Assembly: GCF_004799405.1 (NCBI RefSeq)
Contig: NZ_SSMW01000135.1
Coordinates: 31,001-95,000 of the forward strand
Reading direction: 5' to 3'
From: Bradyrhizobium sp.
GTDB taxonomy: Bacteria > Pseudomonadota > Alphaproteobacteria > Rhizobiales > Xanthobacteraceae
Length of the DNA stretch: 64,000 bases
The notes under the pieces were generated by a model, which was not told the origin of the DNA, did not search any database, and saw only the letters and a program-made list of their open reading frames with translations. Below are positions 52,722 to 63,689 of this stretch, piece after piece. Within the stretch, counting starts at the first letter, position 1. Each line of letters begins with the position of its first letter. The translations under genes and the position numbers were made by a program.

Positions 52722-53573
52722 TCAGGGCTTGGTCGCCCCGTTCGGGGGCACCGTATAGCGCGTTGCATGGCTGCCGACGAGAGCCGACGAGCGTACCGAC
52801 GCACCGGCTTCGATCAGGGCCGATTTGATCTTTTCGAGGCTGCTCGAGGCCGCAATCGACACCAGCAGCGCCGCCCCGTCGAAGGCGGTATCGGGCACCG
52901 CGACGATCTCCGCCAGCGGCGACAGCGCGCGGGCGATCTCGGCGTTCCAGCCGGACACCCGCACGCTCCAGGTCTCGACTTCGGTCACCATGGCGCTGTC
53001 GGCGACGCGCGAGACCACGAACACTGGAAGGGCTGCGGGATGGTCGGCGCGTTCGACGAACGGCAATCGCGCGGTGATCTTCGGCGCGCCGTCGGCCTCC
53101 AGCGCGATCCACCACGGGGTGCGGCTGGAGGTCGCCGAGACCAGCGCCAGGTCGCCCTTCGACCTTGCCACCGCCTCGACCGCGGCCGGCGCGCTGAAGT
53201 GCGAGACGTAGGGAACGGTGAATCCAAAATGAAACCGCGCCGAATCCCGCATCGCGGATTCGCCGAGCGAAATGTCGGCATGCACCGAAAACGGCGCCTG
53301 TACGTAAGTGAACGTCGAAATGATGACGCGCCAGATGCTCTCGACGGTGTCGAGCGGCAGGATGCCGCGGTGGCGTATCACCAGCCGGCGCATCATGTCG
53401 GCCTCGCGGGCCGGGCGGAACGCGGAGCCGACCTCCTGGGTCTGCTTCACCTGGATCAGCCGGTCGATGATGTCGCCACGCGCCATCAGCAGGCTGTGGA
53501 CCTGCTGGTCGATGGCGTCGATCTCTTTGCGCAGCACCTCGAGCGAGGGCGGAGCAGGGGGCGGTTTGGCCAT
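52722..53573 (-). CDS. Chorismate mutase with extra C-terminal domain
   Basis: 283 aa from ATG 53573. An AroQ-class chorismate mutase helix bundle fills residues ~8-95 (SLEVLRKEIDAIDQQVHSLLMARGDIIDRLIQVKQ, READMMRRLVIRHRG). Residues ~105-283 resemble the binding-protein-like fold of prephenate dehydratase but lack its TRF motif, so no dehydratase activity is claimed; a regulatory role is possible. First gene of the aromatic operon with hisC and tyrC (28 bp before hisC). Confidence 0.87.
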   Translation of the reverse strand: MAKPPPAPPSLEVLRKEIDAIDQQVHSLLMARGDIIDRLIQVKQTQEVGSAFRPAREADMMRRLVIRHRGILPLDTVESIWRVIISTFTYVQAPFSVHADISLGESAMRDSARFHFGFTVPYVSHFSAPAAVEAVARSKGDLALVSATSSRTPWWIALEADGAPKITARLPFVERADHPAALPVFVVSRVADSAMVTEVETWSVRVSGWNAEIARALSPLAEIVAVPDTAFDGAALLVSIAASSSLEKIKSALIEAGASVRSSALVGSHATRYTVPPNGATKP

Positions 53574-53715
53574 GCGGGAAACCTGGCGGAAGCCTGTCGG
53601 CACCCGTTCTCTCTCATGGTTGGAGACGGCGCAAGTGCGCGACCTCCTCAAGAGCCTCGGCCTTAGGTTAACGGCCGGCCTGCCTTGACGAAAAGCCCGC
53701 TCAGGACTAGTATTA

Positions 53716-53785
53716 CCTTACTCCGTGGTCATTTGAGCCGGCCGGCTTGCAGCCACGTTAAACAACTCGCTAAACAGGCCGGGGA
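53716..53785 (+). ncRNA. SAM-II riboswitch
   Basis: The segment CCGTGGTCATTTGAGCCGG, CGGCTTGCAGCCACG, TTAAACAACTCGCTAAA matches the SAM-II (metA motif) consensus closely: the pseudoknot stem CGTGG/CCACG, the conserved UUAAACA and GCUAAA segments are all there. It lies 75 bp upstream of metX, a classic position in alphaproteobacteria, and would repress metXW when S-adenosylmethionine is high. Confidence 0.95.
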
Positions 53786-53795
53786 CAGAAGTGAT

Positions 53796-53830
53796 CCCGG
53801 CCGAACCTATGTTCAGGCCGGGTTTTTTAT
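53796..53830 (+). terminator. Intrinsic terminator between SAM-II and metX
   Basis: CCCGGCCGAAC pairs with GTTC-A-GGCCGGG around CTAT, followed by TTTTTTAT. It lies 10 bp after the aptamer and 30 bp before metX, so it could be the expression platform (transcriptional attenuation). Confidence 0.85.
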
Positions 53831-53860
53831 GGCCTGATGTCCAGTGGTCCGTGAGATCAA

Positions 53861-55063
53861 ATGGTAAACGTGCAGTCGATACCGAGCCCGGCGATCCATA
53901 GCGAGGAGCGCGCGCATGAGGCCGACCATCCGAGTTCGCACGTCGCCCTGTTCGGCGCCGAGCAGCCGCTGAAGCTCGATTGCGGCATCGACCTGTCGCC
54001 ATTCCAGATCGCCTATCAGACCTACGGCCAGCTCAACGCGGAGCGTTCCAACGCCATTTTGATCTTCCACGCGCTGACCGGCGACCAGCATGTCGCCAAC
54101 ATCCACCCGGTGACCGGCAAGCTCGGCTGGTGGGAAACCATGGTCGGTCCCGGCCGGCCGCTCGACACCGACCGCTACTTCATCATTTGCTCCAATGTGA
54201 TCGGCGGCTGCATGGGTTCGACCGGGCCGGCCTCGACCAATCCCGCCACCGGCAAGGTCTGGGGGCTGGATTTTCCGATCATCACCATTCCCGACATGGT
54301 GCGCGCGCAGGCGATGCTGATCGACCGCCTCGGCATCGACACGCTGTTCTGCGCGGTCGGGGGCTCGATGGGCGGCATGCAGGCGCTGCAATGGACCGCC
54401 GCCTATCCGACCCGGGTGTTCTCGGCGCTGCCGGTAGCCTGCAGCACGCGGCATTCGGCGCAGAACATCGCGTTCCATGAACTGGGGCGGCAGGCCGTGA
54501 TGGCCGATCCGGACTGGCGCGGTGGCCGCTATTTCGAGCAGGGCACCGATCCGCATCGCGGCCTCGGCGTGGCGCGGATGGCCGCGCATATCACCTACCT
54601 GTCGGACGCCGCGTTGCATCGCAAGTTCGGGCGGCGGATGCAGGACCGCGATCTGCCGACGTTTTCGTTCGACGCGGATTTCCAGGTCGAGAGCTATTTG
54701 CGCTACCAGGGCTCGTCCTTCGTCGAGCGGTTCGATGCCAACAGCTATCTCTATCTGACCCGGGCGATGGATTATTTCGACATTGCCGCGGACCATGACG
54801 GCGTGCTGGCCGAAGCATTTCGCGGCATTCAGACCCGGCTTTGCGTGGTGTCGTTCACGTCGGACTGGCTGTTTCCGACCTCGGAATCGCGCGCCATCGT
54901 GCATGCGCTCAACGCCAGCGGCGCGCGGGTGTCGTTCGCGGAGATCGAGACCGACCGTGGCCACGATGCCTTCCTGCTCGATGTTCCCGAATTCTTCGAC
55001 ATCTCCCGCGCTTTCCTGGAATCCGCCGGCGCCGCGCGCGGCCTGACCAGGAATGGTGGCTGA
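53861..55063 (+). CDS. metX: Homoserine O-acetyltransferase (or O-succinyltransferase), MetX
   Basis: 400-aa alpha/beta hydrolase-fold acyltransferase. DLSPFQIAYQTYGQLNAERSNAILIFHALTGDQHVA, then GGSMGGMQALQW with the nucleophilic Ser, FDANSYLYLTRAMDYFD, and DRGHDAFLLD with the catalytic His. It makes O-acyl-homoserine for methionine synthesis. Preceded by the SAM-II riboswitch and terminator. metW follows directly. Confidence 0.96.
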   Translation: MVNVQSIPSPAIHSEERAHEADHPSSHVALFGAEQPLKLDCGIDLSPFQIAYQTYGQLNAERSNAILIFHALTGDQHVANIHPVTGKLGWWETMVGPGRPLDTDRYFIICSNVIGGCMGSTGPASTNPATGKVWGLDFPIITIPDMVRAQAMLIDRLGIDTLFCAVGGSMGGMQALQWTAAYPTRVFSALPVACSTRHSAQNIAFHELGRQAVMADPDWRGGRYFEQGTDPHRGLGVARMAAHITYLSDAALHRKFGRRMQDRDLPTFSFDADFQVESYLRYQGSSFVERFDANSYLYLTRAMDYFDIAADHDGVLAEAFRGIQTRLCVVSFTSDWLFPTSESRAIVHALNASGARVSFAEIETDRGHDAFLLDVPEFFDISRAFLESAGAARGLTRNGG

Positions 55064-55064
55064 G

Positions 55065-55733
55065 ATGAGCGTGCAGCAACAGGCTCTGCCATTGAGCGGG
55101 TTCGCATCGCCGGATACCGGGCGTTATCGCGGCGACCATCTGCTGGTGGCGGAGATGGTCGAGCGCGGCTCCAAGGTTCTGGACGTCGGCTGCGGCGACG
55201 GCGACCTGCTGCTATTGCTTGAAAGCCGCGGCATCGACGGGCGCGGCATCGAGCTTTCGCGCGAGGGCGTCAATCACTGCGTCGCCAAGGGCCTTGCGGT
55301 GGTGCAGGGCGACGCCGACACCGACCTCGTCAATTACCCCGATGACGCCTTCGACTACGTGATCCTGTCGCAAACCCTGCAGGCGACGCGGCGGCCGCGC
55401 CTGGTGCTGGAAAATCTGCTGCGGATCGGGCGCCGCGCCATCGTGTCATTTCCCAATTTCGGTTTCTGGAAAATGCGGCTGCAATTGCTGGTCGGCGGCC
55501 ACATGCCGCGCACCGAAAATCTGCCGGCGACCTGGTACGACACCCCGAACATTCATTTTTGCACCATCAAGGATTTCGTGCAGTTGTGCGACGAGATCAA
55601 TGTCAAGATGGAGCGCGCGGTCGCGCTCGATCTTTACGGCCGCCCGCTGCGGCTCAACGCGCCGTGGTGGTTCTGGAACATGTTCGGCGAGCAGGGTGTA
55701 TTTTTGTTGAGCCGCGCGGAGAAGGGCCGGTAA
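55065..55733 (+). CDS. metW: Methionine biosynthesis protein MetW
   Basis: 222 aa, SAM-methyltransferase-like fold. VLDVGCGDGDLLLLLES is the MetW/methyltransferase motif I; SQTLQATRRPRLVLENLLRIGRRAIVSFPNFGFWKMR is the MetW signature. It starts 1 base after the metX stop (ATG 55065; an in-frame ATG at 55053 lies inside metX). MetW stimulates MetX activity as a complex. Under the same SAM-II control. Confidence 0.95.
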   Translation: MSVQQQALPLSGFASPDTGRYRGDHLLVAEMVERGSKVLDVGCGDGDLLLLLESRGIDGRGIELSREGVNHCVAKGLAVVQGDADTDLVNYPDDAFDYVILSQTLQATRRPRLVLENLLRIGRRAIVSFPNFGFWKMRLQLLVGGHMPRTENLPATWYDTPNIHFCTIKDFVQLCDEINVKMERAVALDLYGRPLRLNAPWWFWNMFGEQGVFLLSRAEKGR

Positions 55734-55742
55734 TCCCGGTTG

Positions 55743-56612
55743 TCAGGTCTGCTCCTTGAGCGAGCGCGGGTCGCGCACCGGCCAGCGGCCGGCTTCGACC
55801 AACGCGATGAAGCGCTCGACCATTTCGTTGAACAGGGCCGGCTCCTCCAGATTGAGCACGTGGCCGGCTTTCGGAAACAAGGCGAGCCCGGATGCGGGCA
55901 GATGCTTCTTGAGAAACAGGCTGGGTTCAATGCAGTTGTCATCCTCGTCGCCGCAGATGATCAGGGTCGGTGTCGGGACTTTGCGGATCGCCTCGGTCAT
56001 GGTGTAGATCGAAGGACGGCCACCCTGAAAGCTGCGCATGGTGTTGGCGGAGCCTTTGGAATCATGCCGCGCCAGCGATGCGTAGAAATCCGCGTGTCCG
56101 CGCGGGTCCTTTAACATGAACGAAATCCGGCTCGGCGCCTCGCGCGTGACCTTGGCGACTTCGGCGGCGCCAATCGTCTCGAACTGTTCGGCATTGGCCT
56201 GACATTGCTTGCGGAAGGCCTCGAGATTTTCGAGGCTCGAGCCTGAGCCGACGGCAGCCAGCGTCAGCGACAGCGCGCGCTCCGGCGCGTTCAGGCCGAT
56301 CTGCAGCGAAGAATAGGAGCCCATCGACAGGCCGATGAAATGCGCTTTGGCGATCTTGAGATGATCGAGCACGGCGAGCGCATCAGTGTAGAAACGCTTG
56401 TAGGTATAGACGTCAGCCGATGGCGGAACATCCGATGGCGTATAGCCGCGTGCTGAATAGGCGATGCAGCGGTGCCCGCGTGAAAAATACCGCATCTGCG
56501 GTTCCCAATTGGTGTGGTCGGCCGCGAATTCATGCAGGAAGATGATCGGCGTTCCGCTGCCGGCCTCCTCGAAATAAAGGCGGACGTTGTCGCTCGCGAC
56601 GGCATAGGGCAT
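55743..56612 (-). CDS. Alpha/beta hydrolase
   Basis: 289 aa from ATG 56612 with GGAA eight bases upstream; a start at 56714 is noise. The nucleophile is GLSMGSYSS, the oxyanion HG-like motif FLHEFAADHTNWEPQM, and the acid/base region CGDEDDNCIEPSLF and AGHVLNLEEPALFN with the catalytic His. Similar to 3-oxoadipate enol-lactonase-like or haloperoxidase-type hydrolases. Convergent with metW. Confidence 0.9.
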   Translation of the reverse strand: MPYAVASDNVRLYFEEAGSGTPIIFLHEFAADHTNWEPQMRYFSRGHRCIAYSARGYTPSDVPPSADVYTYKRFYTDALAVLDHLKIAKAHFIGLSMGSYSSLQIGLNAPERALSLTLAAVGSGSSLENLEAFRKQCQANAEQFETIGAAEVAKVTREAPSRISFMLKDPRGHADFYASLARHDSKGSANTMRSFQGGRPSIYTMTEAIRKVPTPTLIICGDEDDNCIEPSLFLKKHLPASGLALFPKAGHVLNLEEPALFNEMVERFIALVEAGRWPVRDPRSLKEQT

Positions 56613-56870
56613 TTGCTGTTCCTTCTTATTGGGCCGAGCTCGAAAATCGCAGTTAATGCTCGCGGCTGCAATGAGGCGGCATCGATTCTTTTTCGTCACG
56701 AAATGATCGCGCAATGACCCCGAAACTGATCTTGCGCTGCCGCATCGCGTCTTGCTCTCGCCACACCGAAACTTGCATACCGCAGCGGATGCCGGTCTTC
56801 AGCGCGTTTCATTTCTGCCGAACGCGCTTGCGGCCGACGGGGAATGTGGGGGTGTCACAGAGGATAGAGT

Positions 56871-57567
56871 ATGGTTCAGTTGGTTGCGTTTCGCCGGTCG
56901 CTTCGCGTTGTTGTGGCGCTGGCATTGTGTTTGGTGGCAATCGTCGCATCGGCCACCTCGGCTTCGGCAAGGTCTCACCACGGCGCAGGGCGGCACGCTC
57001 ACACGCGTCACCTCGGCCATTACATCAGACGGCATCACATTCATCGCCACTATCGGCATATCGTGTATCGCCACTATCGCCACTATCGGCACATCGTGCG
57101 CGGGTCGCGCTGGGAGCGTGGCGTGGCGCAAATCCAGGCGCACGGTTTTGCCGACAGCAATGCCAGCATTGCCTCGGGCTCTGCCCCGCGCGGCCCGGCG
57201 GCGGCAAGCGGTTTCAACTCATCCGATGTCGTCGCCGAAGCGCGCCGTTACATCGGTGGCAATCCCACCGGCCGCCGCAGCCTGTGGTGCGCGCGGTTCA
57301 TGAACATGGTTCTTGAGCGGTCCGGTCATCACGGCACCGGCTCGGATATGGCCAGTTCGTTCGCCGGCTACGGTCAGCGCGTGGCCGGCCCGCAGATCGG
57401 CGCCATCGCGGTGATGGGACGGCGCGGCGGCGGCCATGTCGGCGTGGTCAGCGGTATCGACGCCGCCGGGCAATCCGATCCTGGTCTCCGGCAACAACCG
57501 CAACCGCGTCGTGGAAGCGCCGGTTTCGCGCGGCCGGATCTACGCCTACGTCATGCCGGCGGGCTGA
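56871..57567 (+). pseudogene. CHAP/TIGR02594-like secreted protein, frameshifted
   Basis: The gene reads as a secreted His-rich protein (residues 30-75 rich in His/Tyr/Arg: HRHYRHIVYRHYRHYRHIV) followed by a CHAP/TIGR02594-like domain (DVVAEARRYIGGNPTGRRS, WCARFMNMVLERSG, RRGGGHVGVVSGIDAAG). At about 57470 an extra G (GGG instead of GG) shifts the frame. The intact ending (GNPILVSGNNRNRVVEAPVSR…GRIYAYVMPAG-stop at 57567) is present in the next frame. In the unshifted frame the protein would run to 57644 with an unrelated tail. Either a real recent mutation or a homopolymer sequencing error. Confidence 0.75.
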
Positions 57568-57578
57568 TCGTTACCCGG

Positions 57579-57606
57579 TCGCCGGCGGCAATGTCGCCGC
57601 CGGCGA
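57579..57606. terminator. Strong 11-bp hairpin after the CHAP-like gene
   Basis: TCGCCGGCGGC / GCCGCCGGCGA around AATGTC, 12 bp after the restored stop at 57567. No long U-run follows. Confidence 0.55.
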
Positions 57607-57907
57607 TCATTTCGGCGTTCCGGGGTGAGGCCTTGACGGGATAGCGATAAATACCGTCGATCCGGGTAGTCTGGACGCGGCATCCGGCTTGTTGGGAGAT
57701 TCCCCGCCCGTGCGCTACCGCCGCGGAAATTCCAAACCGGGCCTCTTCCGTTCCGGGAACCCGATGCCCACATTTGCGTCAACCCGGCGTGACCGCCGGC
57801 GACGACCGCTGCCGGTTGAGGAATGTCAATGCGGCCCCGCGGAAACCCAATGAAGATGCTGCATCCGTGCCTTCGGGGCGGAGCGGTAGGCTGAGGGAAA
57901 TCAAACG
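57607..57907. other. Intergenic region upstream of clpB
   Basis: About 300 bp with no gene. I looked for an RpoH-type heat-shock promoter (CTTG near -35, CCCCAT-like -10) and found no convincing pair; a possible CTTGAC lies at about 57634. Confidence 0.3.
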
Positions 57908-60547
<2,640 letters not shown>

Positions 60548-60596
60548 GGTTATTCCACCCGTTAGCGAGAATACCGCCGTCGGAGGGGACTCGCAG

Positions 60597-61220
60597 TCAG
60601 GCCGTTCTGGGCGCGTTCGCTAGCAGATTTCGTGCGAACGAAGCATCAGATTTCGTGAGGTAGCCAAGACGCGTCGTTTGAGTCGATGTCCCGCGCCAGA
60701 ACAAAACCCCCAGCGGCGCGAGCAAAAGCGCGAGGAGGATCGAAGTCAGCCATCCTTTCGTCTTTGTGATCTCTGCGCTTTCGACAAACGTCGGATAGCC
60801 GAGGATCATCGCAGTCAGATCGACGGCTTTCTCTTCGTGCTGGAGCGGATGCCCGATCGAAAACAGTACGACGTGAGAAAGTTCGTGCGCAAAGCCAGCC
60901 ACGACCCAACCGAATGGTTTGGTTTCAACCAGATCGCGGCGCACGTTGACAATCACTCGTGTATTTCGGAATTCGCGCGTTCCATATGATGGCATGCGCT
61001 TCGGCGTCTCGATCCACATCGGTGCCGAAGGTTTAGTTGAATCCACGATCCGCAAGCCCACGCTTAGATCGAGCCGCATCGAATTCTTGATCCAACCCAG
61101 CATGGCTGGATAGTCCTTGCGGTCATACAACGTTCGCAACATTGTAGGATCGATCGGAGGCGTGGCTGATCCGAGGCTGCGCAGCAGTTGGACAAGGTGA
61201 TTGCGGACGAGCTCACTCAC
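60597..61220 (-). CDS. HExxH membrane protein, putative metalloprotease
   Basis: 207 aa, GTG start at 61220, 10 bp after the M23 peptidase stop on the same strand. The core motif is FAHELSHVVLFSIGHPLQHEEKAVDLTAMILGY: His112-Glu113-x-x-His116 followed by Glu129/130 and Asp134, compatible with a zinc-binding site. A C-terminal helix (about 158-176) anchors it, with the HExxH part before it. I do not recognise the family. It is likely co-transcribed with the M23 gene and could be an envelope protease. Confidence 0.7.
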   Translation of the reverse strand: MSELVRNHLVQLLRSLGSATPPIDPTMLRTLYDRKDYPAMLGWIKNSMRLDLSVGLRIVDSTKPSAPMWIETPKRMPSYGTREFRNTRVIVNVRRDLVETKPFGWVVAGFAHELSHVVLFSIGHPLQHEEKAVDLTAMILGYPTFVESAEITKTKGWLTSILLALLLAPLGVLFWRGTSTQTTRLGYLTKSDASFARNLLANAPRTA

Positions 61221-61230
61221 CCGCAGGGCT

Positions 61231-63309
61231 TCAGCGATTGCTGACCTGCCGCAACGGCGTGCCGGTGGCTTCCGTTATGCGGGCGCCGCCGCGATTGCTC
61301 ATCTGGGCATCGAGGCGGTCGCGCTCCTTCTCGAAGTTCGTCAACAGCGGTCCCTCGAGCGAGCGGCCGCGCGGCAGTTTGATGCGCATCGGATCGACGA
61401 AGCGGCCGTTGACCATGATTTCATAATGGACGTGGGCGCCGGTCGATTGCCCGGTTGAACCGACGAAACCGATCACCTGGCCCTGCCGCACCCGCTTGCC
61501 GGGCTCCATTCCCTTGGCAAACGCCGACATATGCCCGTAGGCGGTTTCATAGCCGTTGTTGTGCTTGAGCTTGACGTAGTTTCCGTAGCCGCCTTCCCGG
61601 CCGGCGATTTCGACGACGCCGTTGCCGGAGGCGAAGATCGGCGTGCCATAGGGTGCCGCCCAGTCGACGCCGGTATGCATCTTCACATAGCCGAGGATCG
61701 GATGGCGGCGGCTGCCGAAACCCGATCGCATGATCGCGTTGCCGACGGGCTTGCGCACCAGGAACTTCTTCGCGCTCTTGCCGGTCTCGTCGTAGTAATC
61801 GACGACCGCATCGTCGGGGGTCTGGAAGCGATAATATTTCTTGGTCTCGCCGCCGACGGTGAGGGCGGCGTACAGCACCTCGTTTTTCTCGGTGATGGTC
61901 GAGCCTTCGTCCTCGCCGGCATAGAACACATCGAACGAATCGCCCGGCTGCACCTTGCGCTGGAAGTCGACGTCGTAGGAATAGATGCGCACCATGTCTT
62001 CGATGATCGACGACGGCACCTTGTTGCGGAGCGCGGTCTCGTAGATGCTTTGGTAGAGCCGCACGCCGCTGCCGTCATCATCATCGTCATCGTCGCTGGT
62101 GTCGGCGGTCTCGGTGACGGTGTTCATGCTCTGCACGTCGACGGCGACATATTTGCCGAGGTCGGACAATGCGGCCACCGCTTCGACGGCGGATTCGTTG
62201 GCGACGATCACGCGGTAGGGCTGTAGCCGCAGGCCGGGACCTGCCGGCGCCATCAGGATGCGCAGCTTCTCGCCTTCCTTCAGTCCGCCGTCGCGGCCGC
62301 GGACACCGAGCGTAGCGGCGATTGATTTCGCCTCCTCGGGGGTCGCACCCTGGTCGCGCATGATCGATATGACGGTATCGCCTTTCTTGACGACATGAAT
62401 GCGTTCGTTGGATGGATTGCCGCCGGTGGTCTGGTCCTTTGTCTTTGGCAGCAGTGTCACGTTTTCCGGGACCACCCGGGTTTCAAACCCGGCATAGGGG
62501 TCGGCGGCGGTACCCTCGGCGGCGTAGGCCATTTTGAGATCGGGCTGCGCGCCGCCGGCATCGGCCGTCGCATTGGCCAGGGTGTAACGCACGCCGCCGT
62601 TGTTGCTGCGCCAATTCGATGCGTCGCGGACGCGCAGCAGAATCTCGTCGAGCGCGACAACCGCGGCGATTTTCGCCTTTGGCAGGATCGGCGCGAGATC
62701 CTTGGTCACGAACGAAACCTCGGCATCCGGTTCGACGGCGTTCGGATCGTCGGGGTTGGCCGGGGCGGCGGAGCCGACATCCGTCAGCATGCGCTGCGCG
62801 TTGAACGGCGGGATCTTGGCGCTGAGATCGCTGGTCGCCATCGAAAGGTTGCCGGAGATGCGGATAAACGGCCGCACCCGCATCACGTCGCGGTTGCCGA
62901 CCCGGGTGACGGTCGAAACCCGCACCACGTTGCGGGAGGCGGTCGATTCGCCGGGCGGCGGCAGCCGGTCGCCTTTGTGCAAACTCGCGCTCTTGTCGCT
63001 GGCGCCGAACGCGCCGCGTAGCGCGCCTTCGACCCGTTCCGGGACCTTGGCAAACGTCATTTCGCCGTCGAGCGACGCAAAAACGGCGCCGCCGATGAGA
63101 GCCGCGCCGCACAGGCCAGTCAGGATGGTGCCGCTAAACCATTGCACGGAAACGCGGCGGCGATCGATCACCGCGGCCTCTGAGCCATCGACGGAAAGTG
63201 GCGGCTCATGACCAAGATCAATGATCCCGGTCTCGCGCCCGTAGCCTCCCCCGCGTGACGTGCCGTGGCTCAAACCACCGTCCCCCGAAATTCCATCAGC
63301 ATTCGACAA
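61231..63309 (-). CDS. M23 family peptidoglycan endopeptidase
   Basis: 692 aa with one N-terminal anchor (about residues 56-80). The long middle region carries LysM-like/opacity-associated parts (IHVVKKGDTVISIMRDQ near 320; KEGEKLRILMAP). The peptidase domain lies near the end: GSRRHPILGYVKMHTGVDWAAP (H-x3-D), GYGNYVKLKHNNGYETAYGHMS, and AHVHYEI (HxH), so the zinc site is intact. It cleaves peptide crosslinks of the wall. Its 5' end faces an intergenic region that includes the rRNA-operon promoter. Confidence 0.92.
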   Translation of the reverse strand: MSNADGISGDGGLSHGTSRGGGYGRETGIIDLGHEPPLSVDGSEAAVIDRRRVSVQWFSGTILTGLCGAALIGGAVFASLDGEMTFAKVPERVEGALRGAFGASDKSASLHKGDRLPPPGESTASRNVVRVSTVTRVGNRDVMRVRPFIRISGNLSMATSDLSAKIPPFNAQRMLTDVGSAAPANPDDPNAVEPDAEVSFVTKDLAPILPKAKIAAVVALDEILLRVRDASNWRSNNGGVRYTLANATADAGGAQPDLKMAYAAEGTAADPYAGFETRVVPENVTLLPKTKDQTTGGNPSNERIHVVKKGDTVISIMRDQGATPEEAKSIAATLGVRGRDGGLKEGEKLRILMAPAGPGLRLQPYRVIVANESAVEAVAALSDLGKYVAVDVQSMNTVTETADTSDDDDDDDGSGVRLYQSIYETALRNKVPSSIIEDMVRIYSYDVDFQRKVQPGDSFDVFYAGEDEGSTITEKNEVLYAALTVGGETKKYYRFQTPDDAVVDYYDETGKSAKKFLVRKPVGNAIMRSGFGSRRHPILGYVKMHTGVDWAAPYGTPIFASGNGVVEIAGREGGYGNYVKLKHNNGYETAYGHMSAFAKGMEPGKRVRQGQVIGFVGSTGQSTGAHVHYEIMVNGRFVDPMRIKLPRGRSLEGPLLTNFEKERDRLDAQMSNRGGARITEATGTPLRQVSNR

Positions 63310-63659
63310 GACGTGCTTTCATCCTTGTCCCGCGTTCCCCCTTCAAGGGGAGATCCGAAAAACAAGGCGTGCCGCTTGAATGTCCGGGAATCGAAGGCCT
63401 AAACACCGGCCGGAATCACGAACATCAATGGCGTGCAAATCTCTCGATGTTTCCAGGAACCGGCGACGGATTAAGATCGTCGATCCCTAAGGTAGAGGAG
63501 CGCCGGCAGCCCCCCTTGGCGCCCGGCGATTCAGTGCTTACGTAACAGTCAGAACGTCGCAGGATTGTGGCTCAAGTACGGCGCGAAGTCTTTTAAAAAC
63601 GGGACTTCTTTGCAGTGCGAGATTCCCGCAGCGATGCGACGATTTGTTGACATCAACCG
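63310..63659. other. Intergenic region between M23 gene and rRNA promoter
   Basis: 350 bp with no gene. A CCCCTTCAAGGGG hairpin lies near 63340. No other element is recognised. Confidence 0.35.
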
Positions 63660-63689
63660 TTGACAATGCCGATTGGGCAGGCTTATAAA
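63660..63689 (+). promoter_or_regulatory. rRNA-operon promoter
   Basis: TTGACA at 63660-63665 and TATAAA at 63684-63689, separated by 18 bp (17 bp to TTATAA), the consensus strength expected for ribosomal RNA. A second TTGACA at 63647 lacks a matching -10. Confidence 0.75.

Noticed and set aside
51867..53666. 599-codon plus-strand frame opposite hisC and chorismate mutase
   Set aside because: Spans two real genes and their gap on the other strand; composition typical of antisense noise.
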